NCBI GenBank assembly: GCA_964611385.1
Contig: CAZSXS010000002.1
Location: 1-64,000 of the forward strand
Source of the DNA: CAZSXS01 sp964611385
GTDB taxonomy: Bacteria > Bacillota > Clostridia > Lachnospirales > CAYPQA01
Length of the DNA: 64,000 nt
Reading direction: 5' to 3'
Made by a program: the position numbers and the translations under genes. A model generated the notes under the pieces. The model was not told the DNA's origin and did not search any database. It saw only the letters and a program-made list of their open reading frames with translations. Shown piece after piece: positions 34,469 to 41,382 of this stretch (its first letter is position 1; each line of letters starts with the position of its first letter).

Positions 34469-36337
34469 TCACTTTTTATCCTTCCTTGCGGATTTGTAAG
34501 ATACTTTTTCATTGCTATCCCTTCTTCTTCGAACATACTCCTTTGGGATTATAATTTTTGCTGTAGTGCCAAGCCCTACTATGCTTTGAATATACAGGCT
34601 GCCGCCGCATTGGAGCCGCAGTCGGGCCCTTACATTATCTATGCCAATATGTTTGCCATCGCCTGAAAGTTTTTGCCTATCATTAAAGCCAACACCATCG
34701 TCAATGACAGAAATGATATAGTTATCTTTGCTTTCCTTGCTCCGTATGGTTACGGTGCCGCCCTCTAAGCGCTTCGTAATCCCGTGCTTGACGGCGTTTT
34801 CTACGATCGGCTGGAGTGTCAAGGCAGGCAAATAAAAGCCCGTGACTGTTGTGTCCATAACCACATTCAGCCGTTCATCAAAGCGTATCTTTTCCAGGTA
34901 CAGGTAATGCTCCACATGTTCAAGCTCCTTTAAAAACGGCATAGGCGTATCATGGGACAAGGCATCAATATTATCGCCAAGATAGTGAGCGAAATGCTCC
35001 GTAACGGACTTGGCCGTCATGGGATCGGTTTCACACAACGCGCTAATGGTGGTAAGCGTGTTGGCAACAAAGTGAGGCTGGATTTGAGTGAGCATGATAC
35101 GCATACGGTTTTGCAACAACTCGTTCATCAGCTCTTGTGATTTGGTAGCTTTTCTCATATTATCGACAAAACAATAGATCATTTGGATGGCTTGAAACAG
35201 AATTAAACCGATAAATCCCAGCAAAAGCACGATTCCCTGAGGTATAAAGCGTAAGTAGAAATCTACTGCCTCAATCATACCAGCTAAAATCAAGATACTT
35301 ATAGAATAAAAAATCTTTCTCGCTTCGGCATTTTTGGAAACGAAGGCTTCATGATACAAACAAACGGCTTGTACGATCACATGAAGAACGGAAAAAAATA
35401 GATAAGTATCAAGGATACTATAACCATCGTAACCTAAAATAAAGAAAGCGATGAGAAAATATACTGCGGCAATGTTTATCCATAGTAAGGGCGTTAGGAT
35501 CCTTTTAGTAAAGCCCTGGATAAAGCTGTACAAATAGGCATTGCAGGTTAGGAACATGATGGGCACGCACCAATAGGCCAAAAGATTATAAAAAACCGTG
35601 TGGGGCCAGTAGATCCAAACAACATCGAATTTGACAAACATACAGGTTCCGCCCGAAAGGATAAAACCAACGAAATACAAGTATTTATTCAAACCCTTAA
35701 CATGAAGCGCCTTCATAATGATCAAGGCAAGTAAGACTAAAACCCCAAGGGCAATGTAAACGATACACAGAATGATAGACAAGCCCCAATCAGAAAAGTT
35801 TCTCATGATTAAGCTGTCCTGGTAGCCCGAGTAGATTCGCTCCAGAAAATCACTAAAGGCTTTGACATTGAAGTTGGGGTAGGTATCCGTCAATTGAATT
35901 TCAATTCGGTCGGTGGTTTGGATTCCAGGTGAGATAAAGCTGATGAAGCGGTTACCCGGCGAGTCAGAAAAGCTGGGATAGGTACCAGGGTCTCCAAAGC
36001 TAAAGACCAGCTGATCATTTATGTAAATTTTGGCTATCAAATTCTGGATGCAGAGAATTACCTGATAATTTTCTGGTATGGCTTGATCAAAGTGGCCATA
36101 AATATATAAGGTTTCAGTTGTATTGGCAATCAAATCAAAGGAGTCAAGGCTTTTAAGCGGACTGTTTTTTCCAAGTTGATACTCACCAACAACATTGAGC
36201 CTAGACAAAGGCATCTGTTTCTGAGGATAAGCTTTACACTGGATAAAAATATAATTGACAATGACGATTATGCAAAGAATCGCAAGGCCTATAGCTGTCG
36301 CTATGATCGCTTTGCTCTTATATTTCATGTATTTCAT
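34469..36337 (-). CDS. 7TM sensor histidine kinase (7TMR-DISM / LytS-type kinase)
   Basis: A 622-residue membrane kinase. After an N-terminal helix comes an extracellular beta-rich sensor (residues about 40-190, including LYIYGHFDQAIPENY and GNRFISFISPGI), then seven transmembrane helices (about 200-400), a short coiled coil, and a His_kinase domain QIQPHFVANTLTTISAL with the phospho-acceptor His. It ends in an HATPase (PALTLQPIVENAVKHGI, ISVIDDGVGF, GIDNVRARL). The ATG at 36337 is preferred (GGGGG run about 9 nt upstream). No receiver-domain partner is adjacent. A repeat copy lies just upstream. Confidence 0.9.
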   Translation of the reverse strand: MKYMKYKSKAIIATAIGLAILCIIVIVNYIFIQCKAYPQKQMPLSRLNVVGEYQLGKNSPLKSLDSFDLIANTTETLYIYGHFDQAIPENYQVILCIQNLIAKIYINDQLVFSFGDPGTYPSFSDSPGNRFISFISPGIQTTDRIEIQLTDTYPNFNVKAFSDFLERIYSGYQDSLIMRNFSDWGLSIILCIVYIALGVLVLLALIIMKALHVKGLNKYLYFVGFILSGGTCMFVKFDVVWIYWPHTVFYNLLAYWCVPIMFLTCNAYLYSFIQGFTKRILTPLLWINIAAVYFLIAFFILGYDGYSILDTYLFFSVLHVIVQAVCLYHEAFVSKNAEARKIFYSISILILAGMIEAVDFYLRFIPQGIVLLLGFIGLILFQAIQMIYCFVDNMRKATKSQELMNELLQNRMRIMLTQIQPHFVANTLTTISALCETDPMTAKSVTEHFAHYLGDNIDALSHDTPMPFLKELEHVEHYLYLEKIRFDERLNVVMDTTVTGFYLPALTLQPIVENAVKHGITKRLEGGTVTIRSKESKDNYIISVIDDGVGFNDRQKLSGDGKHIGIDNVRARLRLQCGGSLYIQSIVGLGTTAKIIIPKEYVRRRRDSNEKVSYKSARKDKK

Positions 36338-36366
36338 GAAATATTGACCCCCTTCTCGGATTTGAT

Positions 36367-36468
36367 TCTTCTCAGTCACCTTCAGCTTTACAAAGCCGCC
36401 ATACAAAGCAATTGAGTTGATCCGAGTAGAAGGATGGCGCGTTGGTACGATTTAAGAGACTGCTCTTC
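36367..36468 (+). repeat. MITE-like repeat, diverged copy
   Basis: The copy aligns end to end with the 103-bp element at 51859-51961 in the same orientation. It shares CTCAGTCACCTTCAGCTTTACAAAG at the left (given as TCAGTCACCTTCAGC and CAAAGCCGCC) and TTTAAGAGACTG at the right. The terminal repeats have decayed. It lies upstream of the histidine kinase gene. Confidence 0.7.
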
Positions 36469-36534
36469 GTTTCATTATATAGGACAGGATAAGTATAATC
36501 AAGTGAGCGATCAAAAGTACTGAGTTTCGTAGCG

Positions 36535-36569
36535 ATATTGCAAAGCTAAACGTGACTGAGTAAGTATAG
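36535..36569 (-). repeat. MITE-like repeat, fragment
   Basis: CAAAGCTAAACGTGACTGAG matches the right end of reverse-oriented copies; the rest is not recognisable. Confidence 0.5.
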
Positions 36570-36626
36570 GACGGACTGTTATGGATCAAACTTTTAATAA
36601 TACTTGAAAAAATTGCTAATTATTAT

Positions 36627-36729
36627 TATACTCTGTCTCTAAAACATTTCTAAGCCGCCTTCATTCAGCCTTGATCAATTCTATTGTTTTGTGTGGCGAC
36701 TTTGCAAAAGCGAAACAGTACTGATTATA
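36627..36729 (-). repeat. MITE-like repeat, full-length 103-bp copy
   Basis: Exactly 103 bp, running from TATACTCTGTC to ACTGATTATA in reverse orientation to the copy at 51859. Internal blocks such as ACATTTCTAAGCCGCC, TCAATTCTATTG and ACTTTGCAAAAGC match the copy at 61740-61842. It ends 55 nt before the ArsP_2-like gene and may supply or disturb its promoter. Confidence 0.78.
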
Positions 36730-36783
36730 GAACAGAAATCTGATTTTCTGATTCTATCCAAACAAGCTAGGAGTGATAAAAAA

Positions 36784-37632
36784 ATGATAGATGTTTTAGT
36801 GGACACCATCTTGGACACAGTAAAGACGATTCCGTTTTTATTTGTGATTTACTTATTGCTGGAGTATTTTCAAAGCAAAGCAAAACATATGTATTTGCCT
36901 GTCCGTAAGCTCAACAAAGTAGGCCCTTTCATTGGCGGAACGCTTGGGTGCATTCCGCAGTGCGGATTTTCCGCGGCAGCGGCAACCTTATATAATGAAA
37001 AGGCCATTAAGGGGGGCACACTCATAGCTGTGTTTCTGGCTACTTCCGATGAAGCCATTCCTGTATTGCTTGGTTCTTCTGGACGTTTTCAGTTGGTTTT
37101 GGCCGTGATTGGTGTGAAACTTATAATTGGCATCGCTATAGGATACATACTGAATGCCACAGTATTTCGCTATGAAGAATTGAGTGCAGCCAAGCCCGTA
37201 GAGGTTGAATTTCTTTCATGCGAGTCCGACAGGCACCATAAACATAAAGGTTATATCACTCAAAATGCTTTGTCTCATACGATTAAGATCTCTATATTTA
37301 TTTTAGTCACCCTGCTTATCATCAATAGTGCAGTATATCTTTTAGGAGAAGAACGGTTTTCAGCTTTGCTGCTGTCTGGAAATGTTTTACAGCCGCTGAT
37401 TACTGCACTAATAGGACTTGTTCCTGGCTGTTCTGTTTCAGTTCTGATTACTCAGCTGTTTATGAATGGGGATCTATCCTTCGGATCAGCCCTTGCTGGC
37501 TTATCTACTGGTGCAGGCTTTGGATATGTCATTCTTGCGAAGAAAAGCAGCTTGAGAAAAACCCTTACAATCGTTTTCACGATGTACGTTGTGGGGGTAC
37601 TTTGCGGGCTGCTCCTTAATTGGATTGGATAA
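36784..37632 (+). CDS. ArsP_2-like (DUF2899) polytopic permease, probable metal exporter
   Basis: A 282-residue membrane protein with about eight to ten hydrophobic segments arranged as two similar halves. The first half has GTLGCIPQCGFSAAAATLY and the second GLVPGCSVSVLITQLFM, both with a Cys in a Pro-Gly-rich loop, as in the putative heavy-metal exporters of this family. A His-rich loop (DRHHKHKG) joins the halves and may bind metal. The ATG at 36784 has AGGAG upstream; the longer frame runs back into a repeat element and is rejected. The metal is unknown; manganese and arsenic have both been proposed for relatives. Confidence 0.75.
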   Translation: MIDVLVDTILDTVKTIPFLFVIYLLLEYFQSKAKHMYLPVRKLNKVGPFIGGTLGCIPQCGFSAAAATLYNEKAIKGGTLIAVFLATSDEAIPVLLGSSGRFQLVLAVIGVKLIIGIAIGYILNATVFRYEELSAAKPVEVEFLSCESDRHHKHKGYITQNALSHTIKISIFILVTLLIINSAVYLLGEERFSALLLSGNVLQPLITALIGLVPGCSVSVLITQLFMNGDLSFGSALAGLSTGAGFGYVILAKKSSLRKTLTIVFTMYVVGVLCGLLLNWIG

Positions 37633-38106
37633 GTGGATTAAGGGACGAGTTTTCAAAGGAAACATCGTTTTTAAATTTGTCGCTATCTTCTATATTTTGG
37701 AGTGAAAGCAAAAAGGCTTTTGGGCATCAAAATGCTCAAAAGCCTTTTTTGTTTCTTAAATAGGATCTTTCAACTCACATTCAGCAACTCAAAAAATATG
37801 TATGCGTATTATTAATCAATACCCTTATATCCTTTTGAATCATACGGAAGCAGACGAGTTTATGCTTGGAATAAGCTCGTTTATATTCTGATGGCATCAT
37901 GCTCAGCGATCCTCATTTTTTACGCAAACTTTATTTAGGGTTATGCAAATACAAATCAAACTCAAATACCCAAAAGAGACTTGGTTCAAGACGATAGTGA
38001 AGTGGCAGAAATTGATACATCCTATAAACGCAAAAAAGTCGTCCATGAAGGGCGACTTTCTTTATGTGGTTTAGCTCGTAAATTTTATCTTGGAAGACAT
38101 ATCTTA
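37633..38106. other. Non-coding gap between the permease and the microcompartment operon
   Basis: It holds a terminator at 37710-37749 for the permease gene and a second small hairpin at about 38033-38060 (AAAGTCGTCC with its approximate complement). I see no gene, repeat copy or riboswitch in the rest. Confidence 0.6.
37710..37749 (+). terminator. Terminator after the ArsP_2-like gene
   Basis: AAAAAGGCTTTTGGGCAT pairs with ATGCTCAAAAGCCTTTTT with one mismatch, followed by T. It is 77 nt after the stop codon. Confidence 0.88.
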
Positions 38107-38147
38107 ACAAGGCTTGTCAAATCAATTTTCGACTTGACAAGCCTTGT
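38107..38147 (-). terminator. Terminator of the microcompartment operon
   Basis: ACAAGGCTTGTCAA and TTGACAAGCCTTGT form a perfect 14-bp stem around a 13-nt loop, 17 nt beyond the pduT stop codon on the minus strand. The tail is only weakly T-rich (TAAGATATG), so termination may be partial. Confidence 0.75.
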
Positions 38148-38163
38148 CATAATAAATTCTATC

Positions 38164-38709
38164 TTACAATTTTTCCCAAACTTGCATATCGGGATTGGCA
38201 ATGACCACACCCTCAACGAACAACTCAGGCGGGAGCAAGCTTTTTGCCTTTGCCATAGAGAGTTCCAGGGCTGCCACCTCACCGCCCAGAAGGGCGAAGC
38301 TTTTACCGCCGAGGCCATTGGCGACACGGATTTCGATCAAGCTAAGGGGAGCGGCCTTCAACATTTCATCGACAGCCCCAATTACAGAGGCAACAGAGTG
38401 GCCTTCGAGAACAGCAAGGGCCGAGTGCTCCCCCTTCTTTTTAACCTCTGAGAGGCCCTGCAGCAGCAACTCATGAGGGTTTCCAAGAAAATATGTATCA
38501 ACAAGGGCGTTGGCAAGGCCAGGTGCCTTTGCGGCCTCAAAGGCTGCTTTCACAGCGGAAAGCTTTCCGGCAACGAGGACGACAAACTTACCCGGGCAAG
38601 TGGACTGGGCTTTCACCAGATCGACCGGGGCGGCCTTTACCATAGCGTCTGCTGCCATAATTCCGACAGCAACGGATTTATACTCAACGACCGCCAAAGA
38701 CTGGTTCAT
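38164..38709 (-). CDS. pduT: BMC-T trimeric shell protein PduT
   Basis: A 181-residue protein made of two tandem BMC domains (residues 4-85 and 95-178). Such proteins form pseudohexameric trimers in the microcompartment shell. STCPGKF at residues 36-42 places a Cys at position 38, matching the Cys that binds the shared 4Fe-4S cluster in the trimer pore of Salmonella PduT. It may therefore move electrons across the shell to recycle cofactors. It is the last gene of the operon, with AAGGAGGT upstream. No PduB-type trimer is encoded in the window. Confidence 0.93.
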   Translation of the reverse strand: MNQSLAVVEYKSVAVGIMAADAMVKAAPVDLVKAQSTCPGKFVVLVAGKLSAVKAAFEAAKAPGLANALVDTYFLGNPHELLLQGLSEVKKKGEHSALAVLEGHSVASVIGAVDEMLKAAPLSLIEIRVANGLGGKSFALLGGEVAALELSMAKAKSLLPPELFVEGVVIANPDMQVWEKL

Positions 38710-38731
38710 AGGACCTCCTTAAAACAAAACC

Positions 38732-38763
38732 GTGGGGTGAACCAACTTATTGATTCACCCCAC
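38732..38763 (+). repeat. Intercistronic hairpin upstream of pduT
   Basis: GTGGGGTGAA pairs with TTCACCCCAC over 10 bp. The flank AAAACCGTGGGGTGAACCAAC resembles the hairpin at 23367-23400. Just beyond it (about 38778-38800) is the dispersed TTCAAAAAGCCGGACG motif. Confidence 0.6.
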
Positions 38764-38850
38764 CACCCCCATCCATTCCTTTTCAAAAAGCCGGACGTGG
38801 GGATGGTTATGATTTTTGGGGAATTAAAAGGTTAATAGATCAATCAAAGA

Positions 38851-39096
38851 TTAATTTTCGTCAATAATGCCAATGATGGTGGCATCAACAGGAGACGCAG
38901 GGTTATTGTGTCCGAAGCGGGCGTTACTGCCGCAGGTTACAAGCACTTGGTCACCAATGCCGGCTCCCACGCTGTCTACTGCTACGAAGACTTGCTTTGG
39001 TTCTGTTTGGCTTTCAACAATCATCAGCTTACTTCCCACCAGGGCTGGATGCTTTCTGGTGGATACAACATTCCCCTTTACCCTTGCTATCAGCAT
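38851..39096 (-). CDS. pduN: BMC-P pentameric vertex protein (EutN/PduN/CcmL family)
   Basis: An 81-residue protein starting MLIARVKGNVVSTRKHPALV, the diagnostic opening of the family. GIGDQVLVTCGSNAR is the conserved loop, and AIIGIIDEN-like residues close the domain (DATIIGIIDEN). Pentamers cap the vertices of the icosahedral shell. AGGAGGG precedes the ATG. It is the only vertex protein of the locus. A hairpin repeat fills part of the 228-nt gap to pduL. Confidence 0.95.
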   Translation of the reverse strand: MLIARVKGNVVSTRKHPALVGSKLMIVESQTEPKQVFVAVDSVGAGIGDQVLVTCGSNARFGHNNPASPVDATIIGIIDEN

Positions 39097-39191
39097 GATT
39101 TCCCTCCTGTTTGATGGTGTTCATAGCTCGTTCGTTTATCACAAAATACTGCATACGCACAGCACACAATCTGCATAAAGCGATCCGATGA

Positions 39192-39265
39192 AAGCAGCGG
39201 AAGGGACACCGCCCGAAACGGCTTACGACCAGTACGAGTGTAGGGCGGTGTCCCTTATGCTACTT
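39192..39265. repeat. Intercistronic hairpin repeat with conserved 28-nt loop, copy 2
   Basis: AAGGGACACCGCCC (39201-39214) and GGGCGGTGTCCCTT (39243-39256) form a perfect 14-bp stem; the outer bases pair with one mismatch. The 28-nt loop is the reverse complement of the loop at 9107-9134 with four differences. It sits between pduL and the vertex-protein gene. Confidence 0.8.
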
Positions 39266-39324
39266 GGGCGTTAATACCACTATCGCTTGGTACGTGCTTC
39301 ATCATTCGCACTGTTATTATCATG

Positions 39325-40020
39325 TCAAGCGAACAAATAAGCCTTCTCAGCACATTTCAAGTCCAAAGCATTTGCTTCATCCGTATCCAAATGCATTTCC
39401 AAAGTAAAGCTCTTGTCCACCCGGACTTGCACGTTCTCTAGAATACCGCTACGCTCCTTGCCAATGCGAACCGATACCGTCTGCCCGTCATTTACACCAA
39501 AACGCTTGGCATCCTCTGGATTAAAGTGAATGTGGCGTTTGGCAATAATACAGCCCTCCTGCAAGTAGAGCGCACCCTTTGGCCCCACCACCGTGATGGC
39601 TCCAGAGCCACTCAGCTTGCCAGATTCCCGGATGGGAGCGGCAATGCCCAGCTTGATACAGTCTGTCTTGGCAAGCTCCACTTGAGTCTGCTTGCGGAAG
39701 GGTCCCAGTATCCGGACGCCTTCTATAACACGAAGATTCAGACCTACCAGGGTAACGGTTTCGTTGGCGGCAAACTGCCCGCCCATCAGTTCCTTTTTAG
39801 GATGAAGCTCCGTGCTGCCGAAGAGTACATAGAAATCCTCGGGGCTTACATGTATGTGCCTTGCGGAAACGCCGATGGGGATTCCAGCGACCTCCACAGT
39901 TGAGGATACAGGCCCAGGGGTGGGCGGCACAGCGTTCCCCCCTAAGCTTATCCTTTTTTCATATTGTTCCAACTGTTCTTTGACGGTCTTTTCAATCAAA
40001 TCAATGACTTCTTTATTCAA
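39325..40020 (-). CDS. pduL: Phosphate propanoyltransferase PduL
   Basis: A 231-residue enzyme that converts propionyl-CoA and phosphate to propionyl phosphate and frees CoA inside the compartment. Two zinc-binding repeats are visible: VSARHIHVSPEDFYVLFG and AKRHIHFNPEDAKRFGV. The N-terminal 20 residues (MNKEVIDLIEKTVKEQLEQY) form an amphipathic helix joined by a Gly/Pro-rich linker, the typical encapsulation peptide. No propionate kinase gene follows in the operon, so ATP would be made by an acetate or propionate kinase encoded elsewhere. Confidence 0.95.
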   Translation of the reverse strand: MNKEVIDLIEKTVKEQLEQYEKRISLGGNAVPPTPGPVSSTVEVAGIPIGVSARHIHVSPEDFYVLFGSTELHPKKELMGGQFAANETVTLVGLNLRVIEGVRILGPFRKQTQVELAKTDCIKLGIAAPIRESGKLSGSGAITVVGPKGALYLQEGCIIAKRHIHFNPEDAKRFGVNDGQTVSVRIGKERSGILENVQVRVDKSFTLEMHLDTDEANALDLKCAEKAYLFA

Positions 40021-40047
40021 AGCAATCCTCCCTGGGGATTAATGCCC

Positions 40048-40476
40048 TTAAAACTTCGGAATAATCTTTTCCAAATCGCTGTGGGGTCTTGGAATCACAT
40101 GCGTTGCAATCACTTCTCCAAGCCTGGAGGCTACGGCAGCACCGGCCTCCACAGCGGCCTTGACTGCGCCCACATCTCCCTTCACCATGACAGTGACTAA
40201 GCCGGAGCCAATTTTTTCGGAGCCTACAAGCTCAACATTTGCTGCCTTCAACATAGCATCTGTTGCTTCGGTCATGGCAACGAGTCCTCTGGTTTCTATC
40301 ATTCCCAATGCTTGGTTAATCATTTTCTTTTCCTCCTTAAATGCTTGGCTTTCTTTATTTGTGTCTTCTTTATACATTTCTTCTTTGTTTATTTCCTCTT
40401 TGCTGCTTTCTTCTTTTTCAATGCTTTCTGTTACCGGCTCTGCTTCCGGGCGCTTTTCTTTCTCAGCTTTTGCCAT
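40048..40476 (-). CDS. BMC-H hexameric shell protein with charged N-terminal extension and probable second start
   Basis: The BMC domain (MINQALGMIETRGLVAM to VIPRPHSDLEKIIP) is of the PduA/PduJ/EutM type, about 90 residues. In front lies a 51-residue extension rich in Lys and Glu (KEESSKEEINKEEMYKED). Both possible starts have ribosome sites: AAGGTGG 6 nt before the ATG at 40476, and a stronger AAGGAGGA 7 nt before the ATG at 40323 (residue 52). Long and short forms could therefore be made from one gene, as for PduB and PduB'. The long start overlaps the preceding shell gene by 14 nt. Confidence 0.88.
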   Translation of the reverse strand: MAKAEKEKRPEAEPVTESIEKEESSKEEINKEEMYKEDTNKESQAFKEEKKMINQALGMIETRGLVAMTEATDAMLKAANVELVGSEKIGSGLVTVMVKGDVGAVKAAVEAGAAVASRLGEVIATHVIPRPHSDLEKIIPKF

Positions 40477-40771
40477 TCTGCACCACCTTTTTATAGTTCA
40501 GGCTTTCCGTAATCACCCGCTTTAATTCATCATGGGGATGATTAATCGCCACCATGGCCGCAACTGTCCCGACGCTTTCGGCCGCCTGTTTGCCATGCTC
40601 CAGGGCTGCCTTGACGTCTGAAGTGCTTCCTTCAATAATAATGGATACCAAACGGCCGCCCAAAGCCTTTTCGGCTGTCACAACGGACACATCAGCCGCC
40701 TTCAGCATGGCATCCAGGCAGGCATAGGCGGCAACGTTGGCAACAACTTCAATTATGCCAATCGCTTTCAT
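40463..40771 (-). CDS. BMC-H hexameric shell protein
   Basis: A 102-residue single-domain shell protein (MKAIGIIEVVANVAAYACLD to AINHPHDELKRVI). The opening strand and the GGRLVSIIIEGSTSDVKAAL segment are BMC-H, but the sequence is more distant from PduA than its neighbours are, so the pore loop may select a different molecule. It has a short basic tail (NYKKVVQNGKS). It is the third of four BMC-H genes in a row. Confidence 0.9.
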   Translation of the reverse strand: MKAIGIIEVVANVAAYACLDAMLKAADVSVVTAEKALGGRLVSIIIEGSTSDVKAALEHGKQAAESVGTVAAMVAINHPHDELKRVITESLNYKKVVQNGKS

Positions 40772-40780
40772 AGGGTCTCC

Positions 40781-41059
40781 TTATTTTGCGGCCGGTAAGA
40801 TTTTGTCCACATCGCCGTGGGGTCTTGGAATCACATGAACGGCTACCAGCTCGCCTAAGCGAGAAGCAGCAGCTGCGCCTACTTCTGTAGCAGCCTTTAC
40901 AGCCCCTACATCTCCGCGAACCATAACGGTTACGAGGCCGGAGCCGATTTTTTCTGTGCCCACTAAGGATACATCAGCAGCCTTGACCATAGCATCTGCG
41001 GCCTCAACGGCTGCTACCAAACCTCTTGTTTCGATTAAACCTAAAGCTTCTTGTTTCAT
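40781..41059 (-). CDS. BMC-H hexameric shell protein, PduA/PduJ/EutM type
   Basis: A 92-residue protein that is a canonical major shell hexamer: EALGLIETRGLVAAVEAADA, KIGSGLVTVMVRGDVGAV and VIPRPHGDVDKILP. The pore loop KIGSGL is identical in type to PduA, which lets 1,2-propanediol pass while slowing propionaldehyde. GGAGGTATTCTC lies before the ATG. It is nearly identical in layout to the BMC domain of the gene at 40048, suggesting a recent duplication. Confidence 0.95.
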   Translation of the reverse strand: MKQEALGLIETRGLVAAVEAADAMVKAADVSLVGTEKIGSGLVTVMVRGDVGAVKAATEVGAAAASRLGELVAVHVIPRPHGDVDKILPAAK

Positions 41060-41075
41060 GAGAATACCTCCTATA

Positions 41076-41372
41076 TTATAAACAATTTAGTTTTAAAAAT
41101 GGATCTAAGCCCTCATCAGGGCTGGGCAACACACGGCCCACAAGATAGCCGGACACAGTCTCGGCGGTTTTTTTGCCCGCCTCCAGGCCTGCTTCCACAT
41201 CGGAAACGCTTCCGGCAAATTTAATCATAATCAGCAGCGGAACGTCAAGGGCGGCGCCGTTCGGCTTATTTTTATCAATGGCGATGATGCGAACGTTTGC
41301 TGCCTTGCATATGGAGTCAACTGCCGCCAGGGCCGTTGCCAGGCCATATACTTCTAAAAGCCCAACAGCCAT
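41076..41372 (-). CDS. BMC-H shell protein with pore-loop insertion
   Basis: A 98-residue single BMC domain (MAVGLLEVYGLATALAAVDS to GYLVGRVLPSPDEGLDPF). Between strands beta2 and beta3 it carries DKNKPNGAALDVPLL, longer than the usual IGSG pore loop, so its central pore should differ in size or chemistry. It is the first shell gene after the alcohol dehydrogenase, with an 11-nt spacing. Confidence 0.9.
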   Translation of the reverse strand: MAVGLLEVYGLATALAAVDSICKAANVRIIAIDKNKPNGAALDVPLLIMIKFAGSVSDVEAGLEAGKKTAETVSGYLVGRVLPSPDEGLDPFLKLNCL

Positions 41373-41382
41373 AATTACCCTC

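Noticed and set aside
36691..36783. Longer N-terminus for the ArsP_2-like permease
   Set aside because: It begins inside a MITE-like repeat; the ATG at 36784 has AGGAG and begins a typical hydrophobic N-terminus.
37981..38451. 156-codon plus-strand frame overlapping pduT
   Set aside because: Most of it is antisense to pduT and it crosses the operon terminator; no motif or ribosome site.
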